Made by a program: the position numbers and the translations under genes
In this document: piece by piece, positions 39,207 through 48,154 of the stretch
Position numbering within the stretch: position 1 is the first letter of the stretch
Layout of the letters: each line of letters opens with the position of its first letter
Assembly (NCBI RefSeq): GCF_003206615.1
Contig: NZ_PZJW01000002.1
Location: forward strand, 419,803 to 483,802
Direction: 5' to 3'
From: Salinicola acroporae
GTDB taxonomy: Bacteria > Pseudomonadota > Gammaproteobacteria > Pseudomonadales > Halomonadaceae
Length of the DNA: 64,000 nt
Notes under the pieces: model-generated
The model's database searches: none
What the model was told of the DNA's origin: nothing
Seen by the model: only the letters and a program-made list of their open reading frames with translations

Positions 39207-39288
39207 GCGACGTCACGTCGATATCGTGGCATGCTGAAAACCACGCGATTCCCCGGCGGCGCGCCAGCGCCGTCAACCTGGAGCCCTC

Positions 39289-40551
39289 ATGAAAACCTCT
39301 CTGCTCTACGGCAAGGGTGAGCTGGCACTCGACTTGCCGGACGACGCTTTCGTCGTCGAACCGCCGACACAACACGCCATGACGGATCCCGAGGCCGGGG
39401 TACGCGAAGCGCTGGACTCGCCGATCGGCACGCCCCCGCTAAAGGAGATGGTCAAGGCCAGCGATACGGTCGCCATCGTGATCAGCGATATCACCCGGCC
39501 CACGCCCAACCACCTGCTGGTGCCGCTGCTGATCGAAGCGCTCGATCACGTGCCGCACGAGAATTTCGTCATCATCAACGGCACCGGGACCCACCGCGAC
39601 CAGACGGTCGAGGAGCTCCGCGGCATGCTGGGCGACTGGGTGGTGGACCACATCGAGATCATCAATAACCACTGCGACAACTACGACGAACTGGTCAACG
39701 TCGGCGACAACAGTTTCGGCTGCCCGTCGTGGCTCAACCGGCGCTGGGTCGAGGCCGATTTTCGCATCGTCACCGGCTTCATCGAACCGCACTTCTTTGC
39801 CGGCTTCTCCGGCGGCCCCAAGGGCGTGATGCCGGGCATCGCCGGTCTCGAAACGATCATGACCTTCCATAATGCCCGCATGATCGGCGACCCGCGGTCG
39901 ACCTGGGGCAACATGGACGATAACCCGCTGCAGGCGATGACCCGCGAGATCAACGCGCTGTGCCCGCCGCATTTCATGCTCAACGTCACGCTCAACCGCG
40001 ACAAGGCGATCACCCGGGTGTTCGCCGGCGACCTGACCGAGGCGCACCGTCAGGGCTGCGAGCACGAACTCGAACACGCGATGGTGAAGGCCGATCGGCG
40101 CTTCGACGTCGTGATCACCGGCAACTCCGGCTATCCGCTGGACCAGAACCTCTATCAGGCGGTCAAGGGAATGAGCGCCGCGCACAAGATCGTCAAGCGC
40201 GGCGGCACCATCCTGATGGCCTGCGAGTGCTCGGACGGCATTCCCGATCACGGCAAGTTCGCCGAGATCCTGGCCATGGCCGATTCGCCCCAGGCCCTGC
40301 TCGAGATGATCGAGGAGCCGGGGTTCGCCATGCTCGATCAGTGGCAGGTTCAAAAGCAGGCGGTCATCCAGAGTTGGGCCGACGTCATGCTCTACTCGAC
40401 GCTGAGCGATGCCCAGGCGCGCGCCGCCTTGATGGAACCGGTCCACGATATCGCCGAGACGCTGCAGACGTTGAAGGCGCGTTACGGCGAGGAAATGACC
40501 ATTGCCGTGATGCCGCTGGGGCCGCTGACCGTGCCCTATGTCGATGATTGA
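39289..40551 (+). CDS. larA: LarA-family nickel-pincer racemase/epimerase
   Basis: 420 residues (L. plantarum LarA 424). The active-site set is intact: His102 in GTGTHRD, His168 in [10 protein letters not shown], Lys178 in GGPKGVMPG and His194 in MTFHNAR. As I recall them, the L. plantarum residues are His108, His174, Lys184 and His200, a constant offset of six. LarA enzymes use the NPN nickel cofactor to invert the alpha carbon of 2-hydroxy acids. Next to kdgT, an aldonate or C4 sugar acid seems more likely than lactate. CTGGAG precedes the start; larE, larB and larC follow. Confidence 0.92.
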   Translation: MKTSLLYGKGELALDLPDDAFVVEPPTQHAMTDPEAGVREALDSPIGTPPLKEMVKASDTVAIVISDITRPTPNHLLVPLLIEALDHVPHENFVIINGTGTHRDQTVEELRGMLGDWVVDHIEIINNHCDNYDELVNVGDNSFGCPSWLNRRWVEADFRIVTGFIEPHFFAGFSGGPKGVMPGIAGLETIMTFHNARMIGDPRSTWGNMDDNPLQAMTREINALCPPHFMLNVTLNRDKAITRVFAGDLTEAHRQGCEHELEHAMVKADRRFDVVITGNSGYPLDQNLYQAVKGMSAAHKIVKRGGTILMACECSDGIPDHGKFAEILAMADSPQALLEMIEEPGFAMLDQWQVQKQAVIQSWADVMLYSTLSDAQARAALMEPVHDIAETLQTLKARYGEEMTIAVMPLGPLTVPYVDD

Positions 40552-40582
40552 GCATCGACCACCATCTAAAGGGAGGGGACCC

Positions 40583-41488
40583 ATGACCTCGATGGCCCGA
40601 GCCGAACGGATCGATGCCGTGACCGTGGAGGCGGCACCGTCGCACTCGCCTGGCGTGCCGCTGACAGCCGATGTGGCCCAGGGCGCCGAACTCGATGCCA
40701 AGCTCGAACGGTTGCGCCAGGTGCTGCGCGAGATGGGCGACGTGGTGGTGGCATTCTCCGGCGGCGTCGACAGCACCTTCCTGCTGGCCATCGCGCTGGA
40801 GACACTGGGCCGCGAACGCGTCCTGGCGGTGACCGCCGATTCGGAATCCTATCCGTTCGAGGAACTCGATGCCGCCCGCGACTTGGCTCGGCGCCTAGAG
40901 GCGCCGCACCGAGTCATCGAGACCTCGGAGATCGCCATTCCCGGTTACGCCGACAACGACGCCAACCGCTGCTACTACTGCAAGTCCGGCCTGTTCACCC
41001 ATCTCGCGCCGATCATGGTCGATGCCGGATTCCACAATATCGTGTTCGGCCTGATCGCCGACGATGACGGCGAGCACCGGCCCGGCACCCAGGCCGCCCG
41101 CGAGTATGGCGTCCGCGGCCCGCTGCACGAAGTCGGGCTCTACAAGGCCGAGATTCGCGAACTCTCCCAGGCCATGGGCCTGCCGACCTGGAACAAACCG
41201 TCGCTGGCCTGCCTGTCGTCGCGGGTTGCCTACGGCGAGCGCATCACGCTGGAGAAGCTGGAGCGGATCGCCGAGGCCGAGCGTCGCGTCAGAGCCCTGA
41301 ACATCGGCCAGCTCCGGGTGCGTCATCATGGCGAACTGGCCCGGATCGAGGTCGAACCCCAGAACATGGCGACGGTGCTCGAACATCACGACCGGCTGGT
41401 CGCGGAGCTCACGGCACTGGGTTATGCCTGGGTGACGCTGGATCTGGCCGGCTATCGCAGCGGCAGCATGAATCGGCTGCTGTCTTGA
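40583..41488 (+). CDS. larE: NPN cofactor sulfur insertase LarE
   Basis: 301 residues. PP-loop ATPase motif SGGVDS at 59-64. The sulfur-donor Cys210 lies in [12 protein letters not shown]. Two further cysteines, Cys130 and Cys133 in NRCYYCK, give the three-Cys pattern of [4Fe-4S]-type LarE (T. maritima class), unlike the sacrificial single-Cys L. plantarum enzyme. It thiolates the carboxylates of the pyridinium precursor. Start set at 40583 after GGGAGGGG. Confidence 0.93.
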   Translation: MTSMARAERIDAVTVEAAPSHSPGVPLTADVAQGAELDAKLERLRQVLREMGDVVVAFSGGVDSTFLLAIALETLGRERVLAVTADSESYPFEELDAARDLARRLEAPHRVIETSEIAIPGYADNDANRCYYCKSGLFTHLAPIMVDAGFHNIVFGLIADDDGEHRPGTQAAREYGVRGPLHEVGLYKAEIRELSQAMGLPTWNKPSLACLSSRVAYGERITLEKLERIAEAERRVRALNIGQLRVRHHGELARIEVEPQNMATVLEHHDRLVAELTALGYAWVTLDLAGYRSGSMNRLLS

Positions 41489-41510
41489 CTCCGGATCGAC
41501 AGGATAAGGC

Positions 41511-42275
41511 ATGACCGAACGCTCCATCTCCGACCTGGGATTCGCCCGCGTCGACCATGATCGTGAAGCCCGCAACGGTGTCCCCGAAGTCGTTTTCGGC
41601 GAGGGCAAGCAGGCCGACCAGATCAGCGCCATCGTCGGCCGCCTGATCGATCGGCACCGGCGAGCGCTGGTCACGCGCCTCGACGCCGAACGCGCCGATC
41701 GAGTATTGCGGGATCATCCCCACGGCCACTACGATCCGATCAGCCGGCTGCTTTGCTGGGGCGCTCCCCCCAGACGCCTTCCCGGGACCGTGGCGGTGAT
41801 TTGCGCCGGCACCTCCGACCTGCCGGTGGCAGAAGAGGCCGCAGGCACGCTCGAATGGCTGGGCGCCGACGTCGCCCGACTCAATGATGTCGGCGTCGCC
41901 GGCATCGATCGACTGCTGGCCCACCGCGAGGCGCTGACCCGGGCCGACGTGCTGATCGTGATCGCCGGCATGGAGGGCGCGCTACCCAGCGTGGTCACCG
42001 GGCTGGTTCGCAACCCGGTGATCGCGGTACCCACCTCGGTGGGCTACGGCGCCAGCCTGCAAGGCGTCACCGCGCTGCTCGGCATGCTGTCGGCATGCGC
42101 CACCGGCATGAGCGTGGTCAACATCGACAACGGCTTCGGCGCCGCCTGGCAGGCCGCCAGCATCCTTTCGCTGCTAGAACGCGGCCCCGATCCGCGCCCC
42201 GCCAGCTTCGAGAGCAGCGCGTCCGCCGCGCCGACATCTCATCCGCCAGCCTCCACCGAGCCTCGGACCTCATGA
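41511..42275 (+). CDS. larB: NPN cofactor carboxylase LarB
   Basis: 254 residues. N-terminal half with PEVVFGEGKQADQI, C-terminal PurE-like domain with CAGTSDLPVAEEAA and AVPTSVGYGASLQG. LarB carboxylates nicotinic acid adenine dinucleotide and hydrolyses it to the mononucleotide, the first NPN step. The last 30 residues are Ser/Pro/Ala-rich. The stop overlaps the larC start (ATGA). Confidence 0.93.
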   Translation: MTERSISDLGFARVDHDREARNGVPEVVFGEGKQADQISAIVGRLIDRHRRALVTRLDAERADRVLRDHPHGHYDPISRLLCWGAPPRRLPGTVAVICAGTSDLPVAEEAAGTLEWLGADVARLNDVGVAGIDRLLAHREALTRADVLIVIAGMEGALPSVVTGLVRNPVIAVPTSVGYGASLQGVTALLGMLSACATGMSVVNIDNGFGAAWQAASILSLLERGPDPRPASFESSASAAPTSHPPASTEPRTS

Positions 42276-43552
42276 AGACGCTTCACATCGACTGCACCTT
42301 CGGTATCGCCGGCGACATGCTGCTGGCGGCACTGGTGGACCTCGGCGCCGATCTGGATCAGATCGCCGTGGCGTTGCGGCGCTTGCCGATCGATCCGTTC
42401 GCACTCGAAACCCGGTCGGTGGATCGTTGCGGTATCCGCTCGCGGTTGCTCAGGATCGCGCTCGAACCCGAGGGTCACGATCACTCCCACGGCCATGACC
42501 ACCAAGACCACGACCACGACCACGACTACGACCACGGCCACGGCCACGGCCACGACCACGAGCATGCGCCTGGCCATCGCCGGGCCGGTGACATTCTGGC
42601 GATGGTTGCCGACGCCGATCTGCCCCCTCGCGTGGGGCGCCGGGCGACGGCGATCTTCACTGCGATTGCCGAGGCCGAGGGTCGAATCCACGGCATCGAC
42701 CCGGCCGAGGTTCATCTGCACGAAGTGGGCGCGATGGACTCGATCATCGACATCCTCGGCGTCTGTCTGGCGCTGGAGGCCCTCGATATCGAGACGATCA
42801 CCGCGACCCCGGTGCCGGTGGGGTACGGCGTGGTCAGCATGGCCCATGGCCGCTTCCCGATCCCCGCGCCGGCCACGCTGGAACTGCTCAAGGGCGTACC
42901 GCTGTCCACCTTCGAACCCGATGTCGCGGGCGAGCTGACCACCCCCACCGGTGCCGCGTTCCTGGCCACGCTGGTCGAGTCGTTCCGCCCTGCGCCAGCG
43001 GGGACACCGGTCGAGATCGGCTACGGTGCCGGCAATCGCGACTTCCCCCACCCCAACGTACTGCGCGTGATCTCGCTGGAAACGGCGGCACCCGATCAGG
43101 GCAGAGAGACCATTGCCGTGCTGGCCTGCCAGCTCGACGATGCCACCGGGGAGCAACTGGGTCATCTGATGGGCGTCCTGCTGGACGCCCGGGCCCTCGA
43201 CGTGTTCTACACCCCGGTGACGATGAAGAAGTCGCGCCCGGGAACGCTGGTCACGGTGCTGGCGCCCTGCGACGAAGCCGATCGCCTGGAGACGCTCATG
43301 CTGCGCCACTCGCCGACGTTCGGCGTACGCCGTCACCACACCACGCGACGCATCCTCGAGCGCCGGATAGAGTCTGTGGAAATCGATGGCATCAACGTGC
43401 GCTTCAAGATCGGCAGCCTGGACGGCGAAGAGATCCGCGTCGCTCCGGAGTATGAAGACATCGCGCGTTTCGCTCGCGAACGCGCCAAAACGTTGGATGA
43501 GGCCCAACGACTCGTGCTTGAGGCCTGGCATCGGCAAACCGCCGCCGACTGA
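42272..43552 (+). CDS. larC: NPN nickel insertase LarC, single continuous chain
   Basis: 426 residues. Starts TLHIDCTFGIAGDMLLAALVD (family opening, here split: HIDCTFGIAGDM). A His/Asp-rich segment at about 69-102 (HDHSHGHDHQDHDHDHDYDH and on) is a probable nickel-binding loop. C-terminal CTP-binding part includes YGAGNRDFPHPNVLR. It inserts Ni into the pincer using CTP. In L. plantarum LarC is produced by a programmed frameshift; here both parts lie in one frame. Last gene of the kdgT-lar operon. Confidence 0.93.
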   Translation: MKTLHIDCTFGIAGDMLLAALVDLGADLDQIAVALRRLPIDPFALETRSVDRCGIRSRLLRIALEPEGHDHSHGHDHQDHDHDHDYDHGHGHGHDHEHAPGHRRAGDILAMVADADLPPRVGRRATAIFTAIAEAEGRIHGIDPAEVHLHEVGAMDSIIDILGVCLALEALDIETITATPVPVGYGVVSMAHGRFPIPAPATLELLKGVPLSTFEPDVAGELTTPTGAAFLATLVESFRPAPAGTPVEIGYGAGNRDFPHPNVLRVISLETAAPDQGRETIAVLACQLDDATGEQLGHLMGVLLDARALDVFYTPVTMKKSRPGTLVTVLAPCDEADRLETLMLRHSPTFGVRRHHTTRRILERRIESVEIDGINVRFKIGSLDGEEIRVAPEYEDIARFARERAKTLDEAQRLVLEAWHRQTAAD

Positions 43553-43620
43553 CAGCTTCCGCTCAGAATCTTGCCTATCTAGAGACCTCCTCTAGCTCTA
43601 GCCCTCGCCCCCGTTCCGGC

Positions 43621-43653
43621 ATCGTGAACTGATCATTTCAGTCAGTTCACGAT
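43621..43653 (+). terminator. Hairpin after larC
   Basis: Perfect 12-bp stem ATCGTGAACTGA/TCAGTTCACGAT with a 9-nt loop, 68 bp past the larC stop. No U-run follows, so termination strength is uncertain; it separates the kdgT-lar unit from the next promoter. Confidence 0.55.
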
Positions 43654-43756
43654 CACCAGATAACTCCCCACCCAGCGCGCTCTATAAAAACAGAGAACTC
43701 CAGACGTTTACGACCTAAGGCGTATCGCTAGACGATGGTATATGTTGTTCAATATG

Positions 43757-43771
43757 ATTGATTCGATCATT
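43757..43771. promoter_or_regulatory. Island operator 2, upstream of the NRAMP-like gene
   Basis: ATTGATTCGATCATT, two changes from the perfect palindrome at 54782. A further half-site, TTATTGATCAC, follows at about 43772. It ends 35 bp before the ATG, so a bound protein would block initiation. The stretch around it is AT-rich, unlike the flanking coding DNA. Confidence 0.65.
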
Positions 43772-43806
43772 TTATTGATCACATTCATCATATCGAGATC
43801 AGCAGC

Positions 43807-45165
43807 ATGTCCGCGAAAGACATCGATGCCGCCTCAGGATCGCTCCCACCCAAACTCCCACGGACTGTGGGCGACTACGTGCGTAGCGTGGGCCCAGGGC
43901 TCGTGCTGGCAATGGCGTTTCTCGGCACCGGCGATCTGGTCAGCTCCACCGTTTCGGGTGCCAATTACGGCTACGCGCTGATGTGGACACTGGTGCTCGC
44001 GTTGACCGCTCGCTACTTCATGATTTCAGCCATCGCCAAATACAAACTGGCCAATCGATTCGAAGACTCATCGCTGATGGCAGGCTATCAACGCCTGTGG
44101 AAGGGGTTTCCAGCATTTTTCGCCATTCTGATGCTGATCTATGGCCTTATCATTCAGATGAGTTTCATGCGCGCCTGCGCGGTTGCCCTCGCTCATCTGG
44201 TCGAGTCCACCGGCGTACCACTGCCCGACGACATCGGTCTTTCGCTGATGGGGCTCATCGTCATGGTGCTTTCACTGGTCATGCTGTCAGGCCACAACGC
44301 CTTTCGTTGGCTCGAACGGCTGGCTCGAGTTGCGTCCGTAGTCATCATTGGCTCGTTCGTCTATGCCCTGTTTCGGATCGGCCATATCGATTTCCCCGCT
44401 CTGCTCAGCGGGCTGACGTTTGCGGTGCCGCAGGATAACGGCCCGTTCGACGCACTATTTATCGCCGTGGCGACGATCGGCACCATCGGCGGCTCAGCGA
44501 TCAATTTGCTCTACCCCTACTTCATGGATGATCGCGGCTGGAACCGACCCGCTCATCGCAAGATCCAGCGACTCGATCTGATCGGCGGAATGCTGCCACT
44601 GCTGATCATCAACGCGCTGTTCTGGATCGTGGCGGCGGAAACGCTTCGTGGGACGGGCGTGACCGTCTCCAGTGAATCTGACCTCGCCACGATGATGCAG
44701 ATGGCAGTGGGTGAATGGGGGCCCACGCTGCTCTGGATTAGCCTGTTCATGGCGGCTTTCACCAGCTTCCCGGCACAGGCGCATGGGCTCGCCAAACTCA
44801 TGTTCAACGGGCTGCACCTGGCCATCGGCAAGAAAGACGGTGAGATGCGTCCCGAGCAAGATCCACGCTACCGGCCGACGCTCATCGGTCTATTCATCGT
44901 CGCACCACTATTCATCACCCTACCTTTTGCACCCAATCTCGTTTATCTGAGCGTCTTTGGCACCAGCGTGGTCACGGCCACGGTATTGCCGCCGATCCTG
45001 ATCGGCATCCTGATACTGACGACCAGCAAGCGCTTCATGCTCGACGACTACGCCAACAAATGGTGGGAGACGCTCATCCTGAGCATCATCTCCGTCATCG
45101 GGCTGTGGTCGCTCTACGCCATTCTCACCAACCTGGTCGACGCCATCCAGAGAGTCGCCAGTTAA
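43807..45165 (+). CDS. NRAMP-related permease lacking the DPGN metal motif
   Basis: 452 residues, about eleven membrane helices. The opening VGPGLVLAMAFLGTGDLVSS aligns with the canonical Nramp first helix, but DPGN is replaced by GTGD (residues 40-43). In helix 6 the metal-binding MPH is also absent: GGSAINLLYPYF. The usual Mn/Fe substrate is therefore doubtful. Being first in an operon of sugar-acid enzymes suggests either an organic-acid permease or a nickel/magnesium carrier serving the Lar system. Function open. Confidence 0.8.
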   Translation: MSAKDIDAASGSLPPKLPRTVGDYVRSVGPGLVLAMAFLGTGDLVSSTVSGANYGYALMWTLVLALTARYFMISAIAKYKLANRFEDSSLMAGYQRLWKGFPAFFAILMLIYGLIIQMSFMRACAVALAHLVESTGVPLPDDIGLSLMGLIVMVLSLVMLSGHNAFRWLERLARVASVVIIGSFVYALFRIGHIDFPALLSGLTFAVPQDNGPFDALFIAVATIGTIGGSAINLLYPYFMDDRGWNRPAHRKIQRLDLIGGMLPLLIINALFWIVAAETLRGTGVTVSSESDLATMMQMAVGEWGPTLLWISLFMAAFTSFPAQAHGLAKLMFNGLHLAIGKKDGEMRPEQDPRYRPTLIGLFIVAPLFITLPFAPNLVYLSVFGTSVVTATVLPPILIGILILTTSKRFMLDDYANKWWETLILSIISVIGLWSLYAILTNLVDAIQRVAS

Positions 45166-45187
45166 CTTGCCCACTCGAGGACACCTC

Positions 45188-46081
45188 ATGAGTACCACGC
45201 AATTTCGAGGCATCGTGCCTGCCATGATCACCCCGCTAGACGAGCATGAGGAGATCGACGAACAAGGTCTGCGTGATCTGGCCGAAACCCTGATCAACAA
45301 GGGCGTTCACGGGCTCTTCGCGCTGGGCACCAACGGCGAGTTCTTCTCGCTCACCGATGACGAAAAAGTGCGCGTTGCCTCGATCGTCAAGGACCAGGCC
45401 GCGGGACGCGTACCGGTCTTCGCCGGCACCGGCGGCTACACCACTCGTGGCGTGATCGAACTGAACCGCCGCATGGAAGACGTCGGTATCGATGGCCTAT
45501 CGATCATCACCCCCTACTTCAATGGCGCCACCCAGGCCGAGCTGATCACGCATTACGAGCGTATCGCGGAGGCCACCGACCTGCCGATCCTGCTCTACAC
45601 CATTCCGGCCAAAGCGGGGGTGACACTAACCGTACCCAGCGTGGCGAAACTCTCTGAAATACCCAATATCCGTGCCATCAAGGACAGTGGGGGCGACTTC
45701 GACCGCCTGGTGCAATTGATCCGCCTGCGCCGCGATGACTTCGCCGTCTTCACCGGCACCGACTCGATGATCCTGTGGACGTTGATGGCCGGCGGTGATG
45801 GCGCCGTTGCCGCAACCACCAATGCCGTACCCGATGTCGTGATGACGATATGGAATGCCTGGCAGGCCGGCGATTTCGAAACGGCTCGCGAAGCTCAGGA
45901 GAAGCTCCGCCCTCTGCGCAGCGCCTTTGCGCTGGGGACCATGCCGAGCGTACTGAAGACGGCTGCCGCGCTCCTCGGCATGCCGGCCGGCCCGGCTCGC
46001 TCTCCGGTGCAGGCGCTGGAGCCGGACGCGTTGGATAAACTCAAGCAAGCCATCAAGGTCTACGATCGTGTCGAACGCTGA
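45188..46081 (+). CDS. DHDPS/NAL-family aldolase or synthase
   Basis: 297 residues of the pyruvate-Schiff-base class I fold: LGTNGEFFSL, Tyr137 in LLYTIPAKAG and Schiff-base Lys165 in IRAIKDSGGD. It is not the housekeeping DapA (found at 23.0-23.9 kb). In sugar-acid clusters such enzymes split 2-keto-3-deoxy acids to pyruvate and an aldehyde, but no dehydratase to make such an acid is present here. GAGGA precedes the ATG at 45188. Its stop is directly followed by the remnant of the kinase gene. Confidence 0.85.
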   Translation: MSTTQFRGIVPAMITPLDEHEEIDEQGLRDLAETLINKGVHGLFALGTNGEFFSLTDDEKVRVASIVKDQAAGRVPVFAGTGGYTTRGVIELNRRMEDVGIDGLSIITPYFNGATQAELITHYERIAEATDLPILLYTIPAKAGVTLTVPSVAKLSEIPNIRAIKDSGGDFDRLVQLIRLRRDDFAVFTGTDSMILWTLMAGGDGAVAATTNAVPDVVMTIWNAWQAGDFETAREAQEKLRPLRSAFALGTMPSVLKTAAALLGMPAGPARSPVQALEPDALDKLKQAIKVYDRVER

Positions 46082-47059
46082 CGCAGGACCGATCAGCGGA
46101 CCGCCCCGGCTTACCCCGCCACCGGCCGCACCACGCACGGCGGTCGTCAGTGGCTTCATGGCCAGCCGGTAGAAGAGACGGAGGTCTGGACCAACGAAGG
46201 CATTACCGGCCAGGCCGACCTGGTGGCGATGCTTCGGGGTGCGGCGCTGAGCACCGCCCACCTCGATCTCGATGCGCTCAACGGCCGCGACGAGGATGTC
46301 TTCGCCACACTACGCGAGCAGCAGCGGCTGGGCGTCCAGGCCGTTGTCTGCGATGCCGAGACCGATGACGACTTGCGACGCCTCGCGGCCCTCAGTGCCG
46401 GGTTGAAAAATGTCTTCTGGGTCGGTTCCGCCGGTCTTGGCGACATGCTTCCCGAAGCGCTGAAGCTCGCCGGAAGCGTGGCCGGCCATCCTGCGCCGCT
46501 CCCTCGCTCACGCCCGACAATGATCGTCATCGGCAGCATGAGCGCTACCTCTCATGCGCAGGCCGACGCGCTTGTCGATCACGCCAAGGGGCTGGAGGTG
46601 ATCGAAATCGAAGCCGCCACACTGCGCCCGGCAGCCCCGCAAGGCGCCGTCGACGCGTTGAATCTGCGCGTTGCCCAGGCCTTAGCAGGGGGGAAAGACG
46701 TGATGGTGCGCCTTCATCAGAGCCAGGATCGCAACGCATCTGAAGGGGCACGGCTCAGTCTCGCGCTGGGAGCGTTGCTGGCGCCACACTTCGAAGCCAT
46801 CGATCGCCTGATCGCCACGGGCGGCGCTACCGCCCGAGCACTGCTGATAGCGGCCGAGATCACCGAACTCTCGCTACTGGACGCTCCCGATACCGGTATG
46901 GCACGGCTGCGCTGCCAACCCGGTCCGCGCCAACTGGAGGTCGTGACCAAGGCTGGTGGTTTCGGCGACACCCACGCCTTTCAACGGGTCTGGAACGACA
47001 GGCCCATTGCTACCGCTTCTTCGCCCACACATTTGCCCAACCCAAGGACACTGTCATGA
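46082..47059 (+). pseudogene. DUF1537 four-carbon-acid sugar kinase, 5'-truncated
   Basis: In one frame after the upstream stop the sequence reads APAYPATGRTTHGG, HGQPVEETEV and on through KNVFWVGSAGLGDML to IATGGATARALL, the middle and C-terminal parts of DUF1537 kinases (about 420 aa). Roughly the first 100-130 residues are missing, including the ADDLTGA substrate motif. No start or ribosome site precedes the remnant; the earliest in-frame start is GTG at 46223. A deletion that joined the aldolase 3' end to the kinase interior explains this best. DUF1537 kinases phosphorylate threonate or erythronate-type acids. Confidence 0.8.
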
Positions 47060-48066
47060 GCGAACGTCCCGTCATTGGTATCACCATGGGCGATGCCGCT
47101 GGCATCGGTCCCGAAGTCATCGTCCGCGCGCTCGCCCACGACTCGGTTCACGATATCTGCTGTCCGCTGGTCATCGGTGATGCCGGACGCCTGCGCAAGG
47201 CAATGGCCATCGTCGGTTCGAAGCTAGAGCTACACACCGTCGAATCCCCCAGTGAAGCGCACTTCGAGCGCGGTACGCTCGAGTGTATCGATCTCGGACT
47301 GATCCCCGACGATCTACCTTGGGGTGCCGTTTCCAGCATCGCCGGTGATGCTGCCTATCAGTACATCGCCAAGACCGTCGAACTGATCGAGTCCGGCGAG
47401 CTGAACGCGATCTGCACCGCACCGCTCAACAAGGAAGCGCTACACGCCGGCGGTCATATCTTCCCCGGCCACACAGAGCTACTCGCTCATCTCACCGGTA
47501 CAGAAGAAGTCTCGATGATGCTGGTGACGCCGAAGATGAAGGTCATACACGTCACCACCCATATCGGCATCATCGATGCCATCGCGCGTATCGAACCCAG
47601 CCTGGTAACTCGCACGATCGAACGCGCTCACGAAACCCTGGCGCGTGCCGGTCAGCACGACCCACGCATTGCAGTCTGCGGCATCAACCCTCACGCCGGA
47701 GAAAACGGTCTGTTCGGTTATGGCGAGGAAGAGGAAAAGATCGTCCCCGCGATCAAGGCATTGCGAGAGCGCGGATGGAACGTCGAGGGCCCGCTGCCTG
47801 CCGACACGCTGTTCTTCCGTGCCGGCCGCGGGGACTTTGACTGCGTGGTGGCAATGTACCACGACCAAGGTCATGGCCCGGTCAAGGTGATGGGCCTGGA
47901 AGCCGGCGTCAACGTCACCGTCGGTTTGCCGGTGGTGCGTACCTCGGTCGATCACGGCACCGCCTTCGACATCGCAGGTAAGGGTATCGCCGACGAACGC
48001 AGCCTGATCGAGGCCCTACGCCAGGCGGTAGAGCTCGCCAGCCGTCCCGTGAAAGCCCAGGCATAG
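47056..48066 (+). CDS. pdxA2: PdxA2-type 4-phospho-C4-acid dehydrogenase
   Basis: 336 residues of the PdxA family; metal-binding His residues lie in HVTTHIGI, the NPHAGENGLFG motif and MYHDQGHGPVKV. PdxA2 oxidises 4-phospho-D-threonate or -erythronate and decarboxylates it to dihydroxyacetone phosphate. Partnership with a DUF1537 kinase is the known context, and here the kinase remnant overlaps it (ATGA). AAGGA precedes the ATG, so it can be translated on its own. The vitamin B6 PdxA would lie elsewhere in the genome. Confidence 0.85.
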   Translation: MSERPVIGITMGDAAGIGPEVIVRALAHDSVHDICCPLVIGDAGRLRKAMAIVGSKLELHTVESPSEAHFERGTLECIDLGLIPDDLPWGAVSSIAGDAAYQYIAKTVELIESGELNAICTAPLNKEALHAGGHIFPGHTELLAHLTGTEEVSMMLVTPKMKVIHVTTHIGIIDAIARIEPSLVTRTIERAHETLARAGQHDPRIAVCGINPHAGENGLFGYGEEEEKIVPAIKALRERGWNVEGPLPADTLFFRAGRGDFDCVVAMYHDQGHGPVKVMGLEAGVNVTVGLPVVRTSVDHGTAFDIAGKGIADERSLIEALRQAVELASRPVKAQA

Positions 48067-48154
48067 CGCCGGCGTCGCATTCACCATCTGAAAGCGCCGC
48101 CGCTCGAATGAATGCACCGAGCGTGCGGCACGAACGACAGAGAAGGAGAACACC

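Noticed and set aside
42475-42580. Tandem-repeat DNA (cacgac/cacggc) as a mobile or satellite element
   Set aside because: It encodes the in-frame His/Asp-rich loop of LarC; codons vary and the frame is intact, so it is coding sequence.
46223-47059. Intact 278-residue stand-alone protein in place of the kinase
   Set aside because: Kinase-like residues continue upstream of this GTG to the previous gene's stop, there is no ribosome site, and the N-terminal domain required by the family is missing; a truncated kinase fits better.
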